Shown: positions 43,574-54,498, numbered from the stretch's first letter. The stretch: DNA of 64,000 nt from Chromatiales bacterium (GCA_002688175.1 NZCC01000081.1:1-64000); one strand, 5' to 3'. The notes: generated by a model from the sequence alone, not told the origin. Translations and numbers: made by a program.

Positions 43574-45406
43574 TTACGCAAATTCACGAATGACTGCGAT
43601 GAATTGCTGGCCATAGCGTTCCAGTTTGGCTTCACCGACACCATTGATGGTCAGTAACGCTTCTGAATTGTCGGGACGGTATTCGATCATTTGCAGCAGG
43701 GTTGCGTCGTGAAAGATTACGTACGGTGGTACGTTGTGTTCCGTCGCCAGTTGCAGTCGGCAGGCGCGTAGCGCTTCCCACAGGTCGCGGTCGGCATCTG
43801 CTACGGCGCGGTTTGCGTTCCGCGGTTTCTTGCGGGTCGCCGGTGTTTTCTTGTCCTCGCGCAGGTGTACGCTGACATCGCCACGTAACAGCGGGCGACT
43901 TTTTTCAGTTAATGTGAGTGCGCCATAACGCTGCTGATTAACTTTCAGATAGCCGCCTACGACAAGCTGACGAATGACAGATCGCCACGGTTGTGCTTCT
44001 AGTTCAGTGCCGATACCAAATACGCTGAGTTTGTTGTGATTGCGCTGGATGACCTTGTCAGTTTCATGGCCGAGCAGGACGTCGATGACGTGCATCGCGC
44101 CGAAGTATTGACCGGTTCTGTAGACGGTTGACAGCAGTTTACGGGCTGCTTCTGTTGCATCCCAGGTTGTGGGTGGGGTCAGGCAATTGTCACAATTGTT
44201 GCAATTGTCTTCGAGCTCGTCACCGAAATATGCGAGCAGTGGTTTGCGCCGGCACCCGGTGATTTCACACCAGCCCAGCAGGGCCTCCAGCTTCTGGCGC
44301 TCGTAGCGGATGAAGGCTTCACCGGCAGTCGAGCTGTCGACCATCTGCCGTAGTTGCACGACATCCTGCAGGCCGTATACCATGAAGGCGTCGGCTGGTT
44401 CGCCATCGCGCCCGGCACGGCCGGTTTCCTGATAATACCCCTCAATACTTTTGGGTAGGTCGAGATGGGCCACGAAGCGTACATCCGGTTTGTCGATACC
44501 CATGCCAAATGCAATCGTTGCGACGATGATGACATTATCTTCAGCCAGGAACCGGCGCTGGTTTTCACTGCGGGTTTTGGCCGGCAGACCGGCGTGATAG
44601 GGCAGTGCATTGCGGCCCTGCTGTTGCAGCCATTCTGCAATACTCTCGACCTTCTTGCGCGCAAGGCAATAGACAATCCCGGCGGATTTTTCGTGTTGAG
44701 CAAGGAATTGCATGAGTTGCCGTCGTGCGTCGGTTTTGGCCTGAACGGTATAGCGAATATTGGCACGGTCAAAAGTGCTGATAATTTGCTCAGGTTCGTT
44801 CAGCGCGAGACGTTCGATGATTTCACTGCGCGTGATGGCGGTCGCTGTGGCCGTCAATGCCATCCGGGGCACGTCCGGGAACCAGTCTACGAGTTCGTGC
44901 AAGGCCAGGTAATCCTGGCGAAAGTCATGGCCCCATTGTGATACACAGTGTGCTTCGTCGATTGCGATGATCGAGACAGGGACGCTACACAAGATTGCTC
45001 GTGTACCGGGTTGAATGAGTCGTTCCGGGGCAATGTACAGAAGATCAATTTCGTTATTTTGTAGTTGTTCAATAACCTGTTGCTGTGCGCCATGGCTCAA
45101 CGTCGAGTTCAGATAGGCAGCATTGATGCCTAGTTCGTGCAGTGCGCTAACTTGGTCCTGCATGAGTGCGATCAAGGGTGAGATGACGATGCCGGTACCT
45201 TCGCGTAACAGGGCTGGAATTTGATAGCAAAGTGATTTGCCACCACCGGTCGGCATCAGGACGAGAGTATCCTGACATGCTAATGCAGCATCAATGGCTA
45301 CTTTTTGCTGGCCACGAAATGCGGTGAAACCAAAGATGTTGTGCAGCAAAGAGTCTGCGGTGACTCTATTCTGATCGGGAATAGATGGGTTTAGCGATGC
45401 TGGCAT
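43574..45406 (-). CDS. recQ: ATP-dependent DNA helicase RecQ
   Basis: This 610-residue 3'-5' helicase acts in recombination and fork repair. Motif 0/I are [13 protein letters not shown] and [15 protein letters not shown], motif II is [14 protein letters not shown], with [12 protein letters not shown] and [20 protein letters not shown] (motif VI). The zinc-binding Cys set is C(x)n..C..C..C in WCEITGC and NCDNC. The winged-helix (RQC) domain and a C-terminal HRDC domain ([13 protein letters not shown]...[12 protein letters not shown]) complete the full-length bacterial plan. ATG 45406 fits the family start. Confidence 0.96.
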   Translation of the reverse strand: MPASLNPSIPDQNRVTADSLLHNIFGFTAFRGQQKVAIDAALACQDTLVLMPTGGGKSLCYQIPALLREGTGIVISPLIALMQDQVSALHELGINAAYLNSTLSHGAQQQVIEQLQNNEIDLLYIAPERLIQPGTRAILCSVPVSIIAIDEAHCVSQWGHDFRQDYLALHELVDWFPDVPRMALTATATAITRSEIIERLALNEPEQIISTFDRANIRYTVQAKTDARRQLMQFLAQHEKSAGIVYCLARKKVESIAEWLQQQGRNALPYHAGLPAKTRSENQRRFLAEDNVIIVATIAFGMGIDKPDVRFVAHLDLPKSIEGYYQETGRAGRDGEPADAFMVYGLQDVVQLRQMVDSSTAGEAFIRYERQKLEALLGWCEITGCRRKPLLAYFGDELEDNCNNCDNCLTPPTTWDATEAARKLLSTVYRTGQYFGAMHVIDVLLGHETDKVIQRNHNKLSVFGIGTELEAQPWRSVIRQLVVGGYLKVNQQRYGALTLTEKSRPLLRGDVSVHLREDKKTPATRKKPRNANRAVADADRDLWEALRACRLQLATEHNVPPYVIFHDATLLQMIEYRPDNSEALLTINGVGEAKLERYGQQFIAVIREFA

Positions 45407-45556
45407 GATCGTGTGGATACTACAGGGGTTGGGGTCTGTGGCAAGCAGGTAAAAAATAGTGGATTAACGTTAATATTCTCTCCACATGCCGGCAATAGGG
45501 ACTGTATTAAAGTATCAGCCGTGGTCAGAAAGTAGTCTCTTTAACCACAATCCTCC

Positions 45557-45589
45557 AAACACCCCGCTTCCCCTGGCGGGGTGTTTTTT
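45557..45589 (+). terminator. Strong rho-independent terminator with no upstream gene
   Basis: An 11-bp perfect stem (arms 45557-45567 and 45576-45586, 8-nt loop) runs into TTTTTT on the plus strand. No rightward gene ends nearby; recQ starts leftward at 45406. It may end a small RNA started in 45420-45500, or serve weakly on the minus strand for the TonB receptor. Confidence 0.75.
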
Positions 45590-45643
45590 GTCGCATTTGA
45601 TTGGATCTCATCTTATGTGATCATTTTATTGTCAGGGCAGGAA

Positions 45644-48190
45644 TCAATTCCCGAAGCGCCACTGAAACTCAGCCCCGATATCCCGGCCTCGTTGTGGGTT
45701 CAGGGCATACATATTCGGGTATTCTCCATTGTTTTCCGCCAGGTGAGGTTCGGCAGGAGTATGGTCCGGGTAAGGAGGTGTAACAATTGGATCGGCTGCA
45801 AAATTAACAAAGTTGAATACCGACAGGGGAGTATCGTCATCTGTTAAATTGCGCACATAAAATGTCAGGGTCCATTGGTCGGATCTCAGGCCCATACGAA
45901 AATTTACAATTTTGCGTTCGCCCAATTTTCCAAAATTTGAAGATCGGTGAAATCTTTCCGACTCATACAGGAAGTCACTGCGAAAAAAACCATCTATATC
46001 AGGGCTTAACTGTGAGCTTGCGTCAAACCCAAACACCACGGAGTGATTCGGCGAAGCCGGAATATCGTTGCCGGTCAGATCTCCATCTCCACCGGTTAGC
46101 AGGGCATAGTCAGGATCCTTGCCTTCCTTGAACTCACCCTTGTTATAACCATAGTTGGCAAACAGCGATAAATTTTCGTTGAAGACATAGTTTGATTCGA
46201 ATTCCAGGCCGATTATCCGGGACTTGCCGGCATTGACCAGGATTGTGCTTGTGTTGGTTGAGCCGGAACTGTTGGGTAACACTGATCGCGCAAAAAGGCC
46301 CTGGTTTCTCCAGTCGATATAGAAGGCAGACAGATTGATCATAACGCGCCGATCGAGCCAGGTACTCTTAAGACCGGCCTCGTAGGTCCATTGTTCCTCC
46401 TCCTTGAAGGCCAGGTTGCTCTTTTCCTCCTCGCAATTAGCTAGTGGGTTGGTATTGGGCGGAGTGCCGGGGTTGGCCGGGTCACAGTCGACAAGATACT
46501 CTGTAAACTCGGAAAAGATATCCGAGCGGTAATATTCAGTATTGAACCCGCCCGGCTTGGTGCCCTTGGCAACCAGCGCATAGGTCATCAGGCTATCAGT
46601 CGCCTGCCAGTTTAACGTCACTCGCGGCGTTAAGGCCGTATAAGTCAATGAATCCTGCACAGGAGTTGGTTCATTATTCATATTTCGCTGACCACTCGTG
46701 ATTTTCAGGTCATCCTCGGCATAACGGGCCTCTGCATCCAGCGTCCATCCATCCGCAAGGTCGAGACTGACGCCCCCAAATATGGCCTTGTTGTCAGTTT
46801 CCTGCAGCCTGGGATCCTGGAACAGTGCGCCGGGTGATGTCCCCCATACAGTCAGTGGGCCCGCGATGCTGCGCTGATGATCGGTGAGGTCCTTGCTAAA
46901 GTAATAGACGCCCAGTTTTCCTCTAACCGACTTATCTGCGGGTGTTTCAATCGAGTATTCGAACGAATAGTCTTCCGTTTCAAACCTGTTGTTGAAATTA
47001 AACAGGCCCCAGACCGCCCTGACTTCCTGGTGATCAAGGTCATAGGCTGATTCGAAATCGTCAAAGCTATACGATCCTTTTAACGTAGATGTAAAGCCGG
47101 CAATTTCCTGAATCCACTCGGCCAATAATCGGGTTGTCTTTCGACGTTGCCCGGGCTTTACCCCCACCGCAATCTTCTCTAAATCTGTCAAATCTCCTTG
47201 AACAGGTTCTACTACAAATCCGTTTATAATGTCCGGGATGTTTTTGCGGTTCTCTGTGCCATCGATCTTCATTTCGCCACAGAATGTGCCCTGACTGGTC
47301 CGGTACCATGGATCATCGGGGTTGTCCGGTAACTGACAGTTCATCGTGGTAAATGCGTTGTTCGGCCAATGGCTGTCATCTGCATCTGTATAGCTGGCTT
47401 TTAAATTTATTTCTGTAGATTCGAAAGGTAACCATGTCAGCTTGGCCAGGAAATCCATTGTTTCCTGTTCACCGAGGGGGCTCGTGTCACCCTCGGTATT
47501 CTGACCTACATAAGGATCTGGAAACGTCGGCTGAGTAAATGCTGTATTTGGCTGCAGGTTGTTGTTCCATTGACCTCCATAGTGGTCCCAGGAACCGGAC
47601 ACTAGAAACAGTAATTTATCCTCAAGAATTGGTCCGCTGGCCCATGCGCCGAATTGATAGTCTTCACTGGAGCCAAATCGTCCATTGACTTCACCCGTAA
47701 ATTCATTAGTCGGTTTTCGTGTTATGTAATTAACGGCACCTGAAAAAGTTGCCCGACCAAATTGCGCAGATTGTGGGCCACGCAAAACCTCAACACGTTC
47801 CATGGAAGCGATCGTTGCCGTGGCAATAGAACGTGCAACAAAGGTTCCATCAATAAAATAAGATGCATTGGCTTCGCCACGGTTACCGGGATTTGCCATG
47901 CCACGAACCGTCGGTCGATCATTATCCCGTCCGACCAGTTGTACGGTATTAAAGTTTGGCGTAAAACTCGCAACATCGTAGTTGTTACTGATGCCACGTT
48001 CACGCATCTGGTTGCTGGAGAAAGCACTGATCGATAGGGGAACTTCTTGCAGACTCTCCTCTTTTTTTCGTGCGGTAACGACGATTTCTTCAATCTGTGC
48101 TTCGGCTATATGCGGAAACGTCAATAGAATGGTTGTATTAACCAGTGAAAAAACTATACCCATTACGAACAGGCAGATTCGACTCAGCAT
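45644..48190 (-). CDS. TonB-dependent outer membrane receptor
   Basis: This 848-residue receptor starts at ATG 48190, with GGGGAA at good spacing. A long hydrophobic signal segment ends IAEA near residue 33, followed by the TonB box-like IEEIVVTARKKEES. The plug is complete, with QEVPLSISAF, YFIDGTFVARS and VEVLRGPQSAQFGRATFSGAVNYITRKP. The barrel ends GAEFQWRFGN with the terminal aromatic-x pattern. It is of the same broad type as the receptor at 1094-3370 but clearly not a recent copy. The ligand is unknown. A TTG at 48277 would extend the frame, but without a sensible signal peptide. Confidence 0.93.
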   Translation of the reverse strand: MLSRICLFVMGIVFSLVNTTILLTFPHIAEAQIEEIVVTARKKEESLQEVPLSISAFSSNQMRERGISNNYDVASFTPNFNTVQLVGRDNDRPTVRGMANPGNRGEANASYFIDGTFVARSIATATIASMERVEVLRGPQSAQFGRATFSGAVNYITRKPTNEFTGEVNGRFGSSEDYQFGAWASGPILEDKLLFLVSGSWDHYGGQWNNNLQPNTAFTQPTFPDPYVGQNTEGDTSPLGEQETMDFLAKLTWLPFESTEINLKASYTDADDSHWPNNAFTTMNCQLPDNPDDPWYRTSQGTFCGEMKIDGTENRKNIPDIINGFVVEPVQGDLTDLEKIAVGVKPGQRRKTTRLLAEWIQEIAGFTSTLKGSYSFDDFESAYDLDHQEVRAVWGLFNFNNRFETEDYSFEYSIETPADKSVRGKLGVYYFSKDLTDHQRSIAGPLTVWGTSPGALFQDPRLQETDNKAIFGGVSLDLADGWTLDAEARYAEDDLKITSGQRNMNNEPTPVQDSLTYTALTPRVTLNWQATDSLMTYALVAKGTKPGGFNTEYYRSDIFSEFTEYLVDCDPANPGTPPNTNPLANCEEEKSNLAFKEEEQWTYEAGLKSTWLDRRVMINLSAFYIDWRNQGLFARSVLPNSSGSTNTSTILVNAGKSRIIGLEFESNYVFNENLSLFANYGYNKGEFKEGKDPDYALLTGGDGDLTGNDIPASPNHSVVFGFDASSQLSPDIDGFFRSDFLYESERFHRSSNFGKLGERKIVNFRMGLRSDQWTLTFYVRNLTDDDTPLSVFNFVNFAADPIVTPPYPDHTPAEPHLAENNGEYPNMYALNPQRGRDIGAEFQWRFGN

Positions 48191-48380
48191 TGAATGATTC
48201 CCCACAATCAAAATCTTCTTTAGTTCTTTTACCGGGTCATCATGCTCGGTGACTGACGTATCAATATGAGTGACCAATGAGCGGTCATATGCAAGGTTAC
48301 CGTAATTAGCTTATGGGCGCGAGTATTGGCAAGGCGGTTAGCCATGCATACTTGTCTATAATGCTGCGCCCACAGTCATC

Positions 48381-49583
48381 ATGAAAATTACGTCAATGCC
48401 AGCTAGCAACCCCATCATTCATGCACCCGAGGCGATGTGGGGATCGCTATTGCGGGAACGGGCGTTATCGGCGGCGATAGAGTACGACCATTCGGCAATT
48501 CTGGGTTGGTTTCGTGACCATAGTTCATTTTACTCGGACCGTATCGGTTCCAGGCAGGTATGGGAACAGGTTCGGCCACTGGAAAAATCTGACGTTGCCG
48601 AGGTGCCGGTATCGGTGGATGATTCTATCCGTGAGGCCCGGACCTCGGGTACCAGCGGATTTCAGGTTTCAATCCGTAACAATTTGCGGGAGCGACGCTT
48701 TCGACGGGCGCTGCTGTACCGTCCGCAGCTGTTTTATGATTTGCCTGCAGAGGTTCACCAGGTCGTGTTTGTCGACGGTAACTGGTGTGCAGAGGCAGGG
48801 ATGGCACCAAAATTGTTCGAATATGGGGGCGTGCGCTATCGTACGTGGTTTGCCGGAGTAGCTGCGGATGTAGGGCAGATTCACAGCTTGTTGCGATCGT
48901 TGCGTCCGCAACTGATCCGGGGTATTTCCAGCGGTATCGTGAGATTTATTGATCAGGCTGATGATTCGCTACGTAACCTTGGCGTTCGTTACCTTGCACC
49001 GGGCGGAGAATTTCTGCAGCCGGAATGGCGCAAGACCATGCACGATGCATTTGGCGCAACTGTCCTTGATTGTTATGGTTCTACAGAATCCGGTGCGATT
49101 GCTTGGCAATGTCCGCTGTGTCGGCGTTATCATGCCAATGTCGACGAGATCGTGCTGGAGGCCGATGCCGATGGTTTATTGGTGACGCCCCTGTTCGTGT
49201 CTTCGCAACCCTTGTTGCGCTACCGGCTTGGCGATATCGTATCGTTCGATGCCGGGTCTGCGGATTGCGAGATACGGTTACCGACCATCACGATCCAGCA
49301 GGCCCGTCGCGATGATTGGGTCATTGGCCATGACGGCCGGCGTGTGTCGCCGTTAAGCTTTCAGTTTGAGCAGATTCCGCACCTGGATGCCTGGCGTTTG
49401 CATCAAAATCATGATGGTTCGTTATGTTTGTACTTTGAATCGGTACATCCCGATATCGTAGCCAAAGAACTCGGACGACAGCTGGCTGATGCGGTACCGA
49501 ATCAGCCATTTGAAGTGCACGAGGGAATCTGGCGACTCGGCAGGGGCGGGAAATTCAAGCGGGTCAGTTCCGATCTGACTTGA
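48381..49583 (+). CDS. PaaK/CapK-like adenylate-forming enzyme
   Basis: This 400-residue protein is of the phenylacetate-CoA-ligase-like branch of the ANL superfamily. The P-loop-like ARTSGTSGFQV and the adenylate motif DCYGSTESGAIAWQC are present, followed by RYRLGDIVSFD and a late GRGGKFKRVSSDL that carries the catalytic Lys of the C-terminal lid. A CPLCRR pair may hold a structural zinc. At 400 residues it is a little short of PaaK (about 430). It would activate a carboxylate as acyl-AMP; the acid is unknown. A MATE exporter follows 39 bp later, suggesting make-and-export of one compound. Confidence 0.8.
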   Translation: MKITSMPASNPIIHAPEAMWGSLLRERALSAAIEYDHSAILGWFRDHSSFYSDRIGSRQVWEQVRPLEKSDVAEVPVSVDDSIREARTSGTSGFQVSIRNNLRERRFRRALLYRPQLFYDLPAEVHQVVFVDGNWCAEAGMAPKLFEYGGVRYRTWFAGVAADVGQIHSLLRSLRPQLIRGISSGIVRFIDQADDSLRNLGVRYLAPGGEFLQPEWRKTMHDAFGATVLDCYGSTESGAIAWQCPLCRRYHANVDEIVLEADADGLLVTPLFVSSQPLLRYRLGDIVSFDAGSADCEIRLPTITIQQARRDDWVIGHDGRRVSPLSFQFEQIPHLDAWRLHQNHDGSLCLYFESVHPDIVAKELGRQLADAVPNQPFEVHEGIWRLGRGGKFKRVSSDLT

Positions 49584-49622
49584 TATGGACTGCGGCTCCG
49601 CTTTTTTGCATAAGGACTTTAT

Positions 49623-50993
49623 GTGTCTATAGATCTGACTACTGGATCGGTTGCCGGCCGTTTGCGGCGTCAGGCGACGCCAATGGCGATGGGACTGGTC
49701 GCGATTATTTCTTTCGATGCGGTTGACCTGTTATTTGTGTCACGACTGGGTGATGCGCCTCTGGCGGCTATCAGCTTCACATTTCCAATCATCTGGTTTT
49801 TGAGCAGCATCATCATCGGCTTTGAGGCCGGTGCAGCCTCCTGTATATCGCGTGCAATTGGCAGGAATGACGCGTCAACAGCACGCCGCCAGACAACCGA
49901 TACGGCAGTGCTTGCCGGTTTTGTCAGCTTAATGCTGTGCATGCTCGGTTTATTCATGATCAAACCGATTTTCCGTCTGCTCGGTGCAACAGACGATTTG
50001 TTGCCATTAATCGACGATTACATGTCTATCTGGTATTTTGCCGAGCCTGCTGCAGCCGTGTTGTGGACCTGCCTGGCCTCGATGCGCGCCCGCGGTAATT
50101 CGTTGATTGAAGGCAAGATCATCACTTCAGCCGCTGTGATGAATGCAATTCTTGATCCGATTTTTATCTTCGGCTGGTTCGGCTTTCCGCGCATGGAGAT
50201 CGCCGGCGCGGCACTGGCAACGCTGGTTGCGAACCTGATCATACTGGTCGGCACATTGGTGTATCTGCATGTCCGCCTGCGAATATTTGCGACACCCTTT
50301 GCAGCGTTTAGCAAGATTCTGGATTCATGGCGACAGATGCTGCATGTGGGCTTGCCGGCCATGCTTACGAATGCAATTGTGCCGATAGCCAATGGCGTTA
50401 TCGTTGCCATGGTTGCCGGGTTTGGTATCGACGCCATCGCCGGCTTCGGCATCGCGATGCGTGTCGAGCCGATGTTCCTGATCGCGTTTTATGCGTTATC
50501 TGCCGTCACGAGTCCGTTTATCGGGCAGAATTATGCGGCCGGGCAGTTGGATCGGGTGGCGGAGGCGCGCAGGGTGATTGCAAAATTTTGCCTGTTGTTT
50601 GGCCTGAGCCTGGCCGTCGTGCTGGCTGTCATTGCCTATCCGTTGACGGGGTTATTTAGTGATAACGACGTGATTCGTGAAGTGGCCGTTAACTATCTGT
50701 GGATCATGTCTATCAGTTACGGTGGCTATGGCATGGTCATGGCGACCTGTGCGGCATTCAACGGTATGGCTTACCCGCTGCCCGCTGTCGTGATGTCGGC
50801 ATCACGAACGGTCATATTGTTCTTGCCATTGGCGCTGCTCGGTAAGTGGCTGGTTGGTATGAACGGTATCTTTATTGCTTCGGCAACGTCGAACATTTTG
50901 ATCGCTGTGCTTGGCTTTGTCTGGTTTGGTTTACGCATAGAACGAAGTCGGCGGAAAAGATCTGGACGGCTTGATGGTACGAGCCTGGGGTAA
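49623..50993 (+). CDS. MATE-family efflux transporter
   Basis: This 456-residue membrane protein has twelve predicted helices in two MatE halves. The first contains LRRQATPMAMGLVAI, DLLFVSRLGDAPLAA and FEAGAASCISRAIGRND; the second holds MLHVGLPAMLTNAIVPIANG and SPFIGQNYAAGQLDRV. It exports a drug-like or metabolic compound by Na+ or H+ antiport. The start is GTG 49623 with AAGGA upstream; the ATG two bases earlier is out of frame and closes at once. It is in one unit with the PaaK-like gene. Confidence 0.9.
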   Translation: MSIDLTTGSVAGRLRRQATPMAMGLVAIISFDAVDLLFVSRLGDAPLAAISFTFPIIWFLSSIIIGFEAGAASCISRAIGRNDASTARRQTTDTAVLAGFVSLMLCMLGLFMIKPIFRLLGATDDLLPLIDDYMSIWYFAEPAAAVLWTCLASMRARGNSLIEGKIITSAAVMNAILDPIFIFGWFGFPRMEIAGAALATLVANLIILVGTLVYLHVRLRIFATPFAAFSKILDSWRQMLHVGLPAMLTNAIVPIANGVIVAMVAGFGIDAIAGFGIAMRVEPMFLIAFYALSAVTSPFIGQNYAAGQLDRVAEARRVIAKFCLLFGLSLAVVLAVIAYPLTGLFSDNDVIREVAVNYLWIMSISYGGYGMVMATCAAFNGMAYPLPAVVMSASRTVILFLPLALLGKWLVGMNGIFIASATSNILIAVLGFVWFGLRIERSRRKRSGRLDGTSLG

Positions 50994-51035
50994 TCGGAGA
51001 TCATGGTTGAAGTCACGCCAGCCGGTTGATGGGTG

Positions 51036-53168
51036 TTAGTCACTTACCTCGAGTTGATCGAGAATAAACGCATACTCCATCGCCAGTTCCTTGTTACGGC
51101 GAAAGCGTCCTGATTGTCCGCCGTGGCCGGCATCCATGTTGATGTGCAGGATTAACGGGTTGTTATCGGTTTTTGTGGCGCGGAGTTTGGCGACCCACTT
51201 GGCCGGTTCGTAGTATTGCACCTGGCTGTCCCACAGGCCGGTGGTGACCAGCATCGCCGGGTAGTCCTGTGCCCGGACATTGTCGTAGGGCGAATAATGT
51301 AGCAGGTAGTCGTAGTCTTCGCGGTTTTCAGGGTTGCCCCATTCATCGTATTCATTGGTGGTTAGCGGGATGCTCGCATCGAGCATGGTGGTGATGATGT
51401 CAACGAAGGGGACATCGGCGACAGCTGCACGGTATAAATCCGGTCGCATATTGGCGACGGCGCCGATCAGCAGGCCGCCGGCGCTGCCCCCGGAGATTGC
51501 AATCCGGGTGGGGTCGACATGGTTGCTGTCGATCAGGGATGTCGTAACATCGATGAAATCCGTGAAGGTGTTGATTTTGTGCTGTAGTTTGCCGGTGTCA
51601 TACCAGTTCCGTCCGAGTTCCTGACCGCTGCGGACATGGGCGATGGCATAAACGAAGCCACGGTCGACGAGGCTCAGTATCTCGTCTTCGAATGCAGGGT
51701 CCGTGGAGTAGCCGTAGGCTCCATAGGCATACAGGTAAAGCGGTGCCGATTTATCCTGTACGTAGTCCTTGCGGTACAACAGTGATACGGGGATGTGTGC
51801 GCCGTCACGGGCAGTAACCCACAGACGTTCACTACGGTAGTGGTCAGAGTCGAAGCCGCCGAGTACCGGTTGTTGTTTTAGCATTCGACGTTCGTGTGTT
51901 TGCATGTTGACTGCGTAAATTGTCTCCGGCGTCGTCAGTGAAGAGTAGCTATAGCGCAGCCAGTTCGTGTTCGGCTCCATGTTCGTGTCGAAATCCATGA
52001 CATAGGCCGGGTCATCTGCGGCAACCGGGAATAGCGAATGGCCATGCCGGTCGAGTACCTTGAGGGTGCGCAGGCCGTCCCGGCGTTCTGCAATAACGAG
52101 GAAATTATCGAATATGTCGAACTCACCGATATAAACCTGTTCGTCGTGCGCAACCAGTTCCAGCCATTGCTCACGATCCTGTGTGTGGCCGTCGCTAACA
52201 GTCATGAGGCGAAAGTTTTTGGCTTGCCAGTTGGTGCGAATGATCCAGTGATCTCCGCTGTGATCGGCATCGTATTCATGGTCACGTTGCCGTGGGTGTA
52301 ATACGCTGAATTCGTCGGCAGGTCGTGCGGCCGGCAGGAAACAGATTTCATCGGCAACGGTACTGCCGAGGTGTAGCATTATGTAATATTCATCGCCGCT
52401 GCGACTCAGCGACATGTAAAAAGAATCATCCTGCTCTTCGTAGGCGATAGAATCGGCGGCAGCATCTGTGCCGAGTCGGTGACGCTTGACGCGAACACCG
52501 AGTAGTGTCGTTGGATCTCTCTCTATATATAAGAGTGTTTCATTGTCATCTGCCCAGACCAGTGATGACTGGTTACCGGTTATGATATCCGGCAATGTCT
52601 CGCCGGTTACGAGGTTTTTAAACCGGATCGTGTATTGCCGGCGTCCGGTGGTGTCCTCGGCCCAGGCCAGCAGTTGGTTGTTTGGGCTGATCTCGTAGTT
52701 TCCGATCGAGTAATAATCGGTATTTTTTGCCAGTTGGTTACCGTCAAGCAGGATTTCCTCAGGACCCTGTGTGGATCCCATTCTACGCGCATGAATCGGA
52801 TACTCGCTCTCCGCCTCAAACCGGGTGTAGTAATAGTAGCCATGGAAACGATACGGGACTGATGAATCGTCTTTCTGGATGCGGCTGATGATCTCTTCAT
52901 AGAGTCGGTTCTGCAGGGGCTGCAGAGGCGCAAACATTTTCGTTGTGTAGCTATTCTCGGCCTCAAGATAGGCCAGCATATTGTCATTCTTGCGTTCGTC
53001 ATCACGTAACCAGTAGTAGTTATCAGTGCGTGACCCGTTCGGGGAGGTGATTGCAAACGGGCGAACTTCAGCGACAGGTGGAGTCGGCATGTTGGCAGGG
53101 TCCGTGTTGTCTGGCGGCAGTGAACAGCCGTAGAGCAGGGTAATAATGAGTGTGAGGGCCGGTCTCAA
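51036..53168 (-). CDS. Prolyl oligopeptidase family serine protease (oligopeptidase B-like), lipoprotein
   Basis: This 710-residue S9A peptidase has an N-terminal seven-bladed propeller and a C-terminal alpha/beta hydrolase. The nucleophile is in SGGSAGGLLIGA, the Asp in VTTGLWDSQVQYYEP and the His in NMDAGHGGQSGRF. A lipobox (LLYGC, Cys about 15) shows it is a lipoprotein, whereas oligopeptidase B is usually cytosolic. It cleaves short peptides after basic residues in its family. The start is TTG 53168, overlapping the previous stop (TTGA); no ATG precedes the lipobox, so this start is well supported. Confidence 0.9.
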   Translation of the reverse strand: MRPALTLIITLLYGCSLPPDNTDPANMPTPPVAEVRPFAITSPNGSRTDNYYWLRDDERKNDNMLAYLEAENSYTTKMFAPLQPLQNRLYEEIISRIQKDDSSVPYRFHGYYYYTRFEAESEYPIHARRMGSTQGPEEILLDGNQLAKNTDYYSIGNYEISPNNQLLAWAEDTTGRRQYTIRFKNLVTGETLPDIITGNQSSLVWADDNETLLYIERDPTTLLGVRVKRHRLGTDAAADSIAYEEQDDSFYMSLSRSGDEYYIMLHLGSTVADEICFLPAARPADEFSVLHPRQRDHEYDADHSGDHWIIRTNWQAKNFRLMTVSDGHTQDREQWLELVAHDEQVYIGEFDIFDNFLVIAERRDGLRTLKVLDRHGHSLFPVAADDPAYVMDFDTNMEPNTNWLRYSYSSLTTPETIYAVNMQTHERRMLKQQPVLGGFDSDHYRSERLWVTARDGAHIPVSLLYRKDYVQDKSAPLYLYAYGAYGYSTDPAFEDEILSLVDRGFVYAIAHVRSGQELGRNWYDTGKLQHKINTFTDFIDVTTSLIDSNHVDPTRIAISGGSAGGLLIGAVANMRPDLYRAAVADVPFVDIITTMLDASIPLTTNEYDEWGNPENREDYDYLLHYSPYDNVRAQDYPAMLVTTGLWDSQVQYYEPAKWVAKLRATKTDNNPLILHINMDAGHGGQSGRFRRNKELAMEYAFILDQLEVSD

Positions 53169-54346
53169 CGCGTGGGAGAGATTTCTGTTAGCCGGTTTTT
53201 TATGATGCGCTTGATCGGCGGCAGGTTATTGGCAATTCGCAGGGCAATATTTCGGAGCACCTTGGCCGGTGGTCGTTCATCAGTGAACAGGCCGACGATA
53301 CCGTTTGTGCCCCAATACATCGGTTTCGTGACGCGCATGTGTTGGCGCTCATATTTTGCCAGCACGCGTCGGGTGCCAATATCTTCGCCACGGGAGACTG
53401 AACGCACGATCTCGCGGGCCAGTGTTGCCTGCCCCCTGAGACCCAGGTTAAAGCCATGTGCAGTGACCGGATGCATGCCGACAGCCGCATCACCGATCAG
53501 GGCAAAGCGGTTAGCAAAAAATTTATTGGCGTGTACGGCGATCAGTGGGTACGAGAACCGCTCGCCGACCAGTCGCATCTCACCGAGTTGGTTACCGAAG
53601 CGCTGCTGGATGTCGAGATTGAACTGTTTCTCGCTCATATTGCTGATTTGTTCAGCAAGTTCATTGTGTACGGTAATAACGATCGATGACAGGTTGCCGG
53701 CCATCGGCAGAATCGCCAACGTCCGGCCATAATGGAAGCACTCGTAGGCGACTTGTTCATGTGGCAGGTCGTGTTCCATTCGGCAAACAATGGCGGTCTT
53801 GGCAAAATCTGTCATGCTCGCACTGATACCCATTTCCCGGCGGGTTACCGAAAAACGGCTGTCCGCAGCAACAATCAGTGTTGCTTCGCGGGTCTCACCG
53901 TTCTCCAGTTTGACGACACCACCCTGACTGTTGGTACCCAGACTCTCGACAACCGTATCCGTTACGATTTGTACATTTGTCAGAGGTTCGACTTCTTCAA
54001 ACAGAGCTTTACGGATCAGGTAGTTTGGTACGAGATAGCCGAGCGCATCACCGGCCACATTCTTGCTGTCAAAATCGAGAAAATAGGGCGAATTACCATT
54101 CAGAACTTTGGCTTCGCCTATCGGTGATATCGATTCGGCCGGAATACGCTGCCAGGCATCAAGTTCCTGCATGAGTTGGACAGACAAGTGTGTTAACGCG
54201 ATCTCCCGGCCATCGGGGGCCGGATTACGCAGGTCATCCATGGATGATTTTTCGATGATGAGAATGTTCAGCCCGGAGTCTTTGAGTGAGCGGGCAAAAC
54301 TGAGACCGGCCGGACCGGCGCCGACAACAAGAATATCGTATTTCAT
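53165..54346 (-). CDS. ubiM: UbiM-type ubiquinone FAD hydroxylase
   Basis: This 393-residue class A flavin monooxygenase has VVGAGPAGLSFA (dinucleotide binding), DGREIALTH (the second flavin motif), AADSRFSVTR and ALIGDAAVGMHPVTAHGFNLGLRG. The DPA/NPAPDGREIALTHLS form is typical of UbiM, a hydroxylase that in some Proteobacteria replaces UbiF (and others) at the C6 step of ubiquinone synthesis. UbiH/UbiF family membership is certain; the UbiM sub-assignment is from memory. The stop overlaps the start of the peptidase gene by 4 bp. Confidence 0.8.
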   Translation of the reverse strand: MKYDILVVGAGPAGLSFARSLKDSGLNILIIEKSSMDDLRNPAPDGREIALTHLSVQLMQELDAWQRIPAESISPIGEAKVLNGNSPYFLDFDSKNVAGDALGYLVPNYLIRKALFEEVEPLTNVQIVTDTVVESLGTNSQGGVVKLENGETREATLIVAADSRFSVTRREMGISASMTDFAKTAIVCRMEHDLPHEQVAYECFHYGRTLAILPMAGNLSSIVITVHNELAEQISNMSEKQFNLDIQQRFGNQLGEMRLVGERFSYPLIAVHANKFFANRFALIGDAAVGMHPVTAHGFNLGLRGQATLAREIVRSVSRGEDIGTRRVLAKYERQHMRVTKPMYWGTNGIVGLFTDERPPAKVLRNIALRIANNLPPIKRIIKNRLTEISPTR

Positions 54347-54498
54347 GAGCGTATCTTCAGATGCAGTAAGAATTCTGGCTGATGGAGTTAGAAAAAGTCA
54401 GTTGAACTCAGTGCCGTGGTTAATTCGTTATTTGATGATACCGAAAAGCGGGCTGGCGCGGGGCGATGAATTGCGACCGGCAGTACCAAAGGGCGGGA

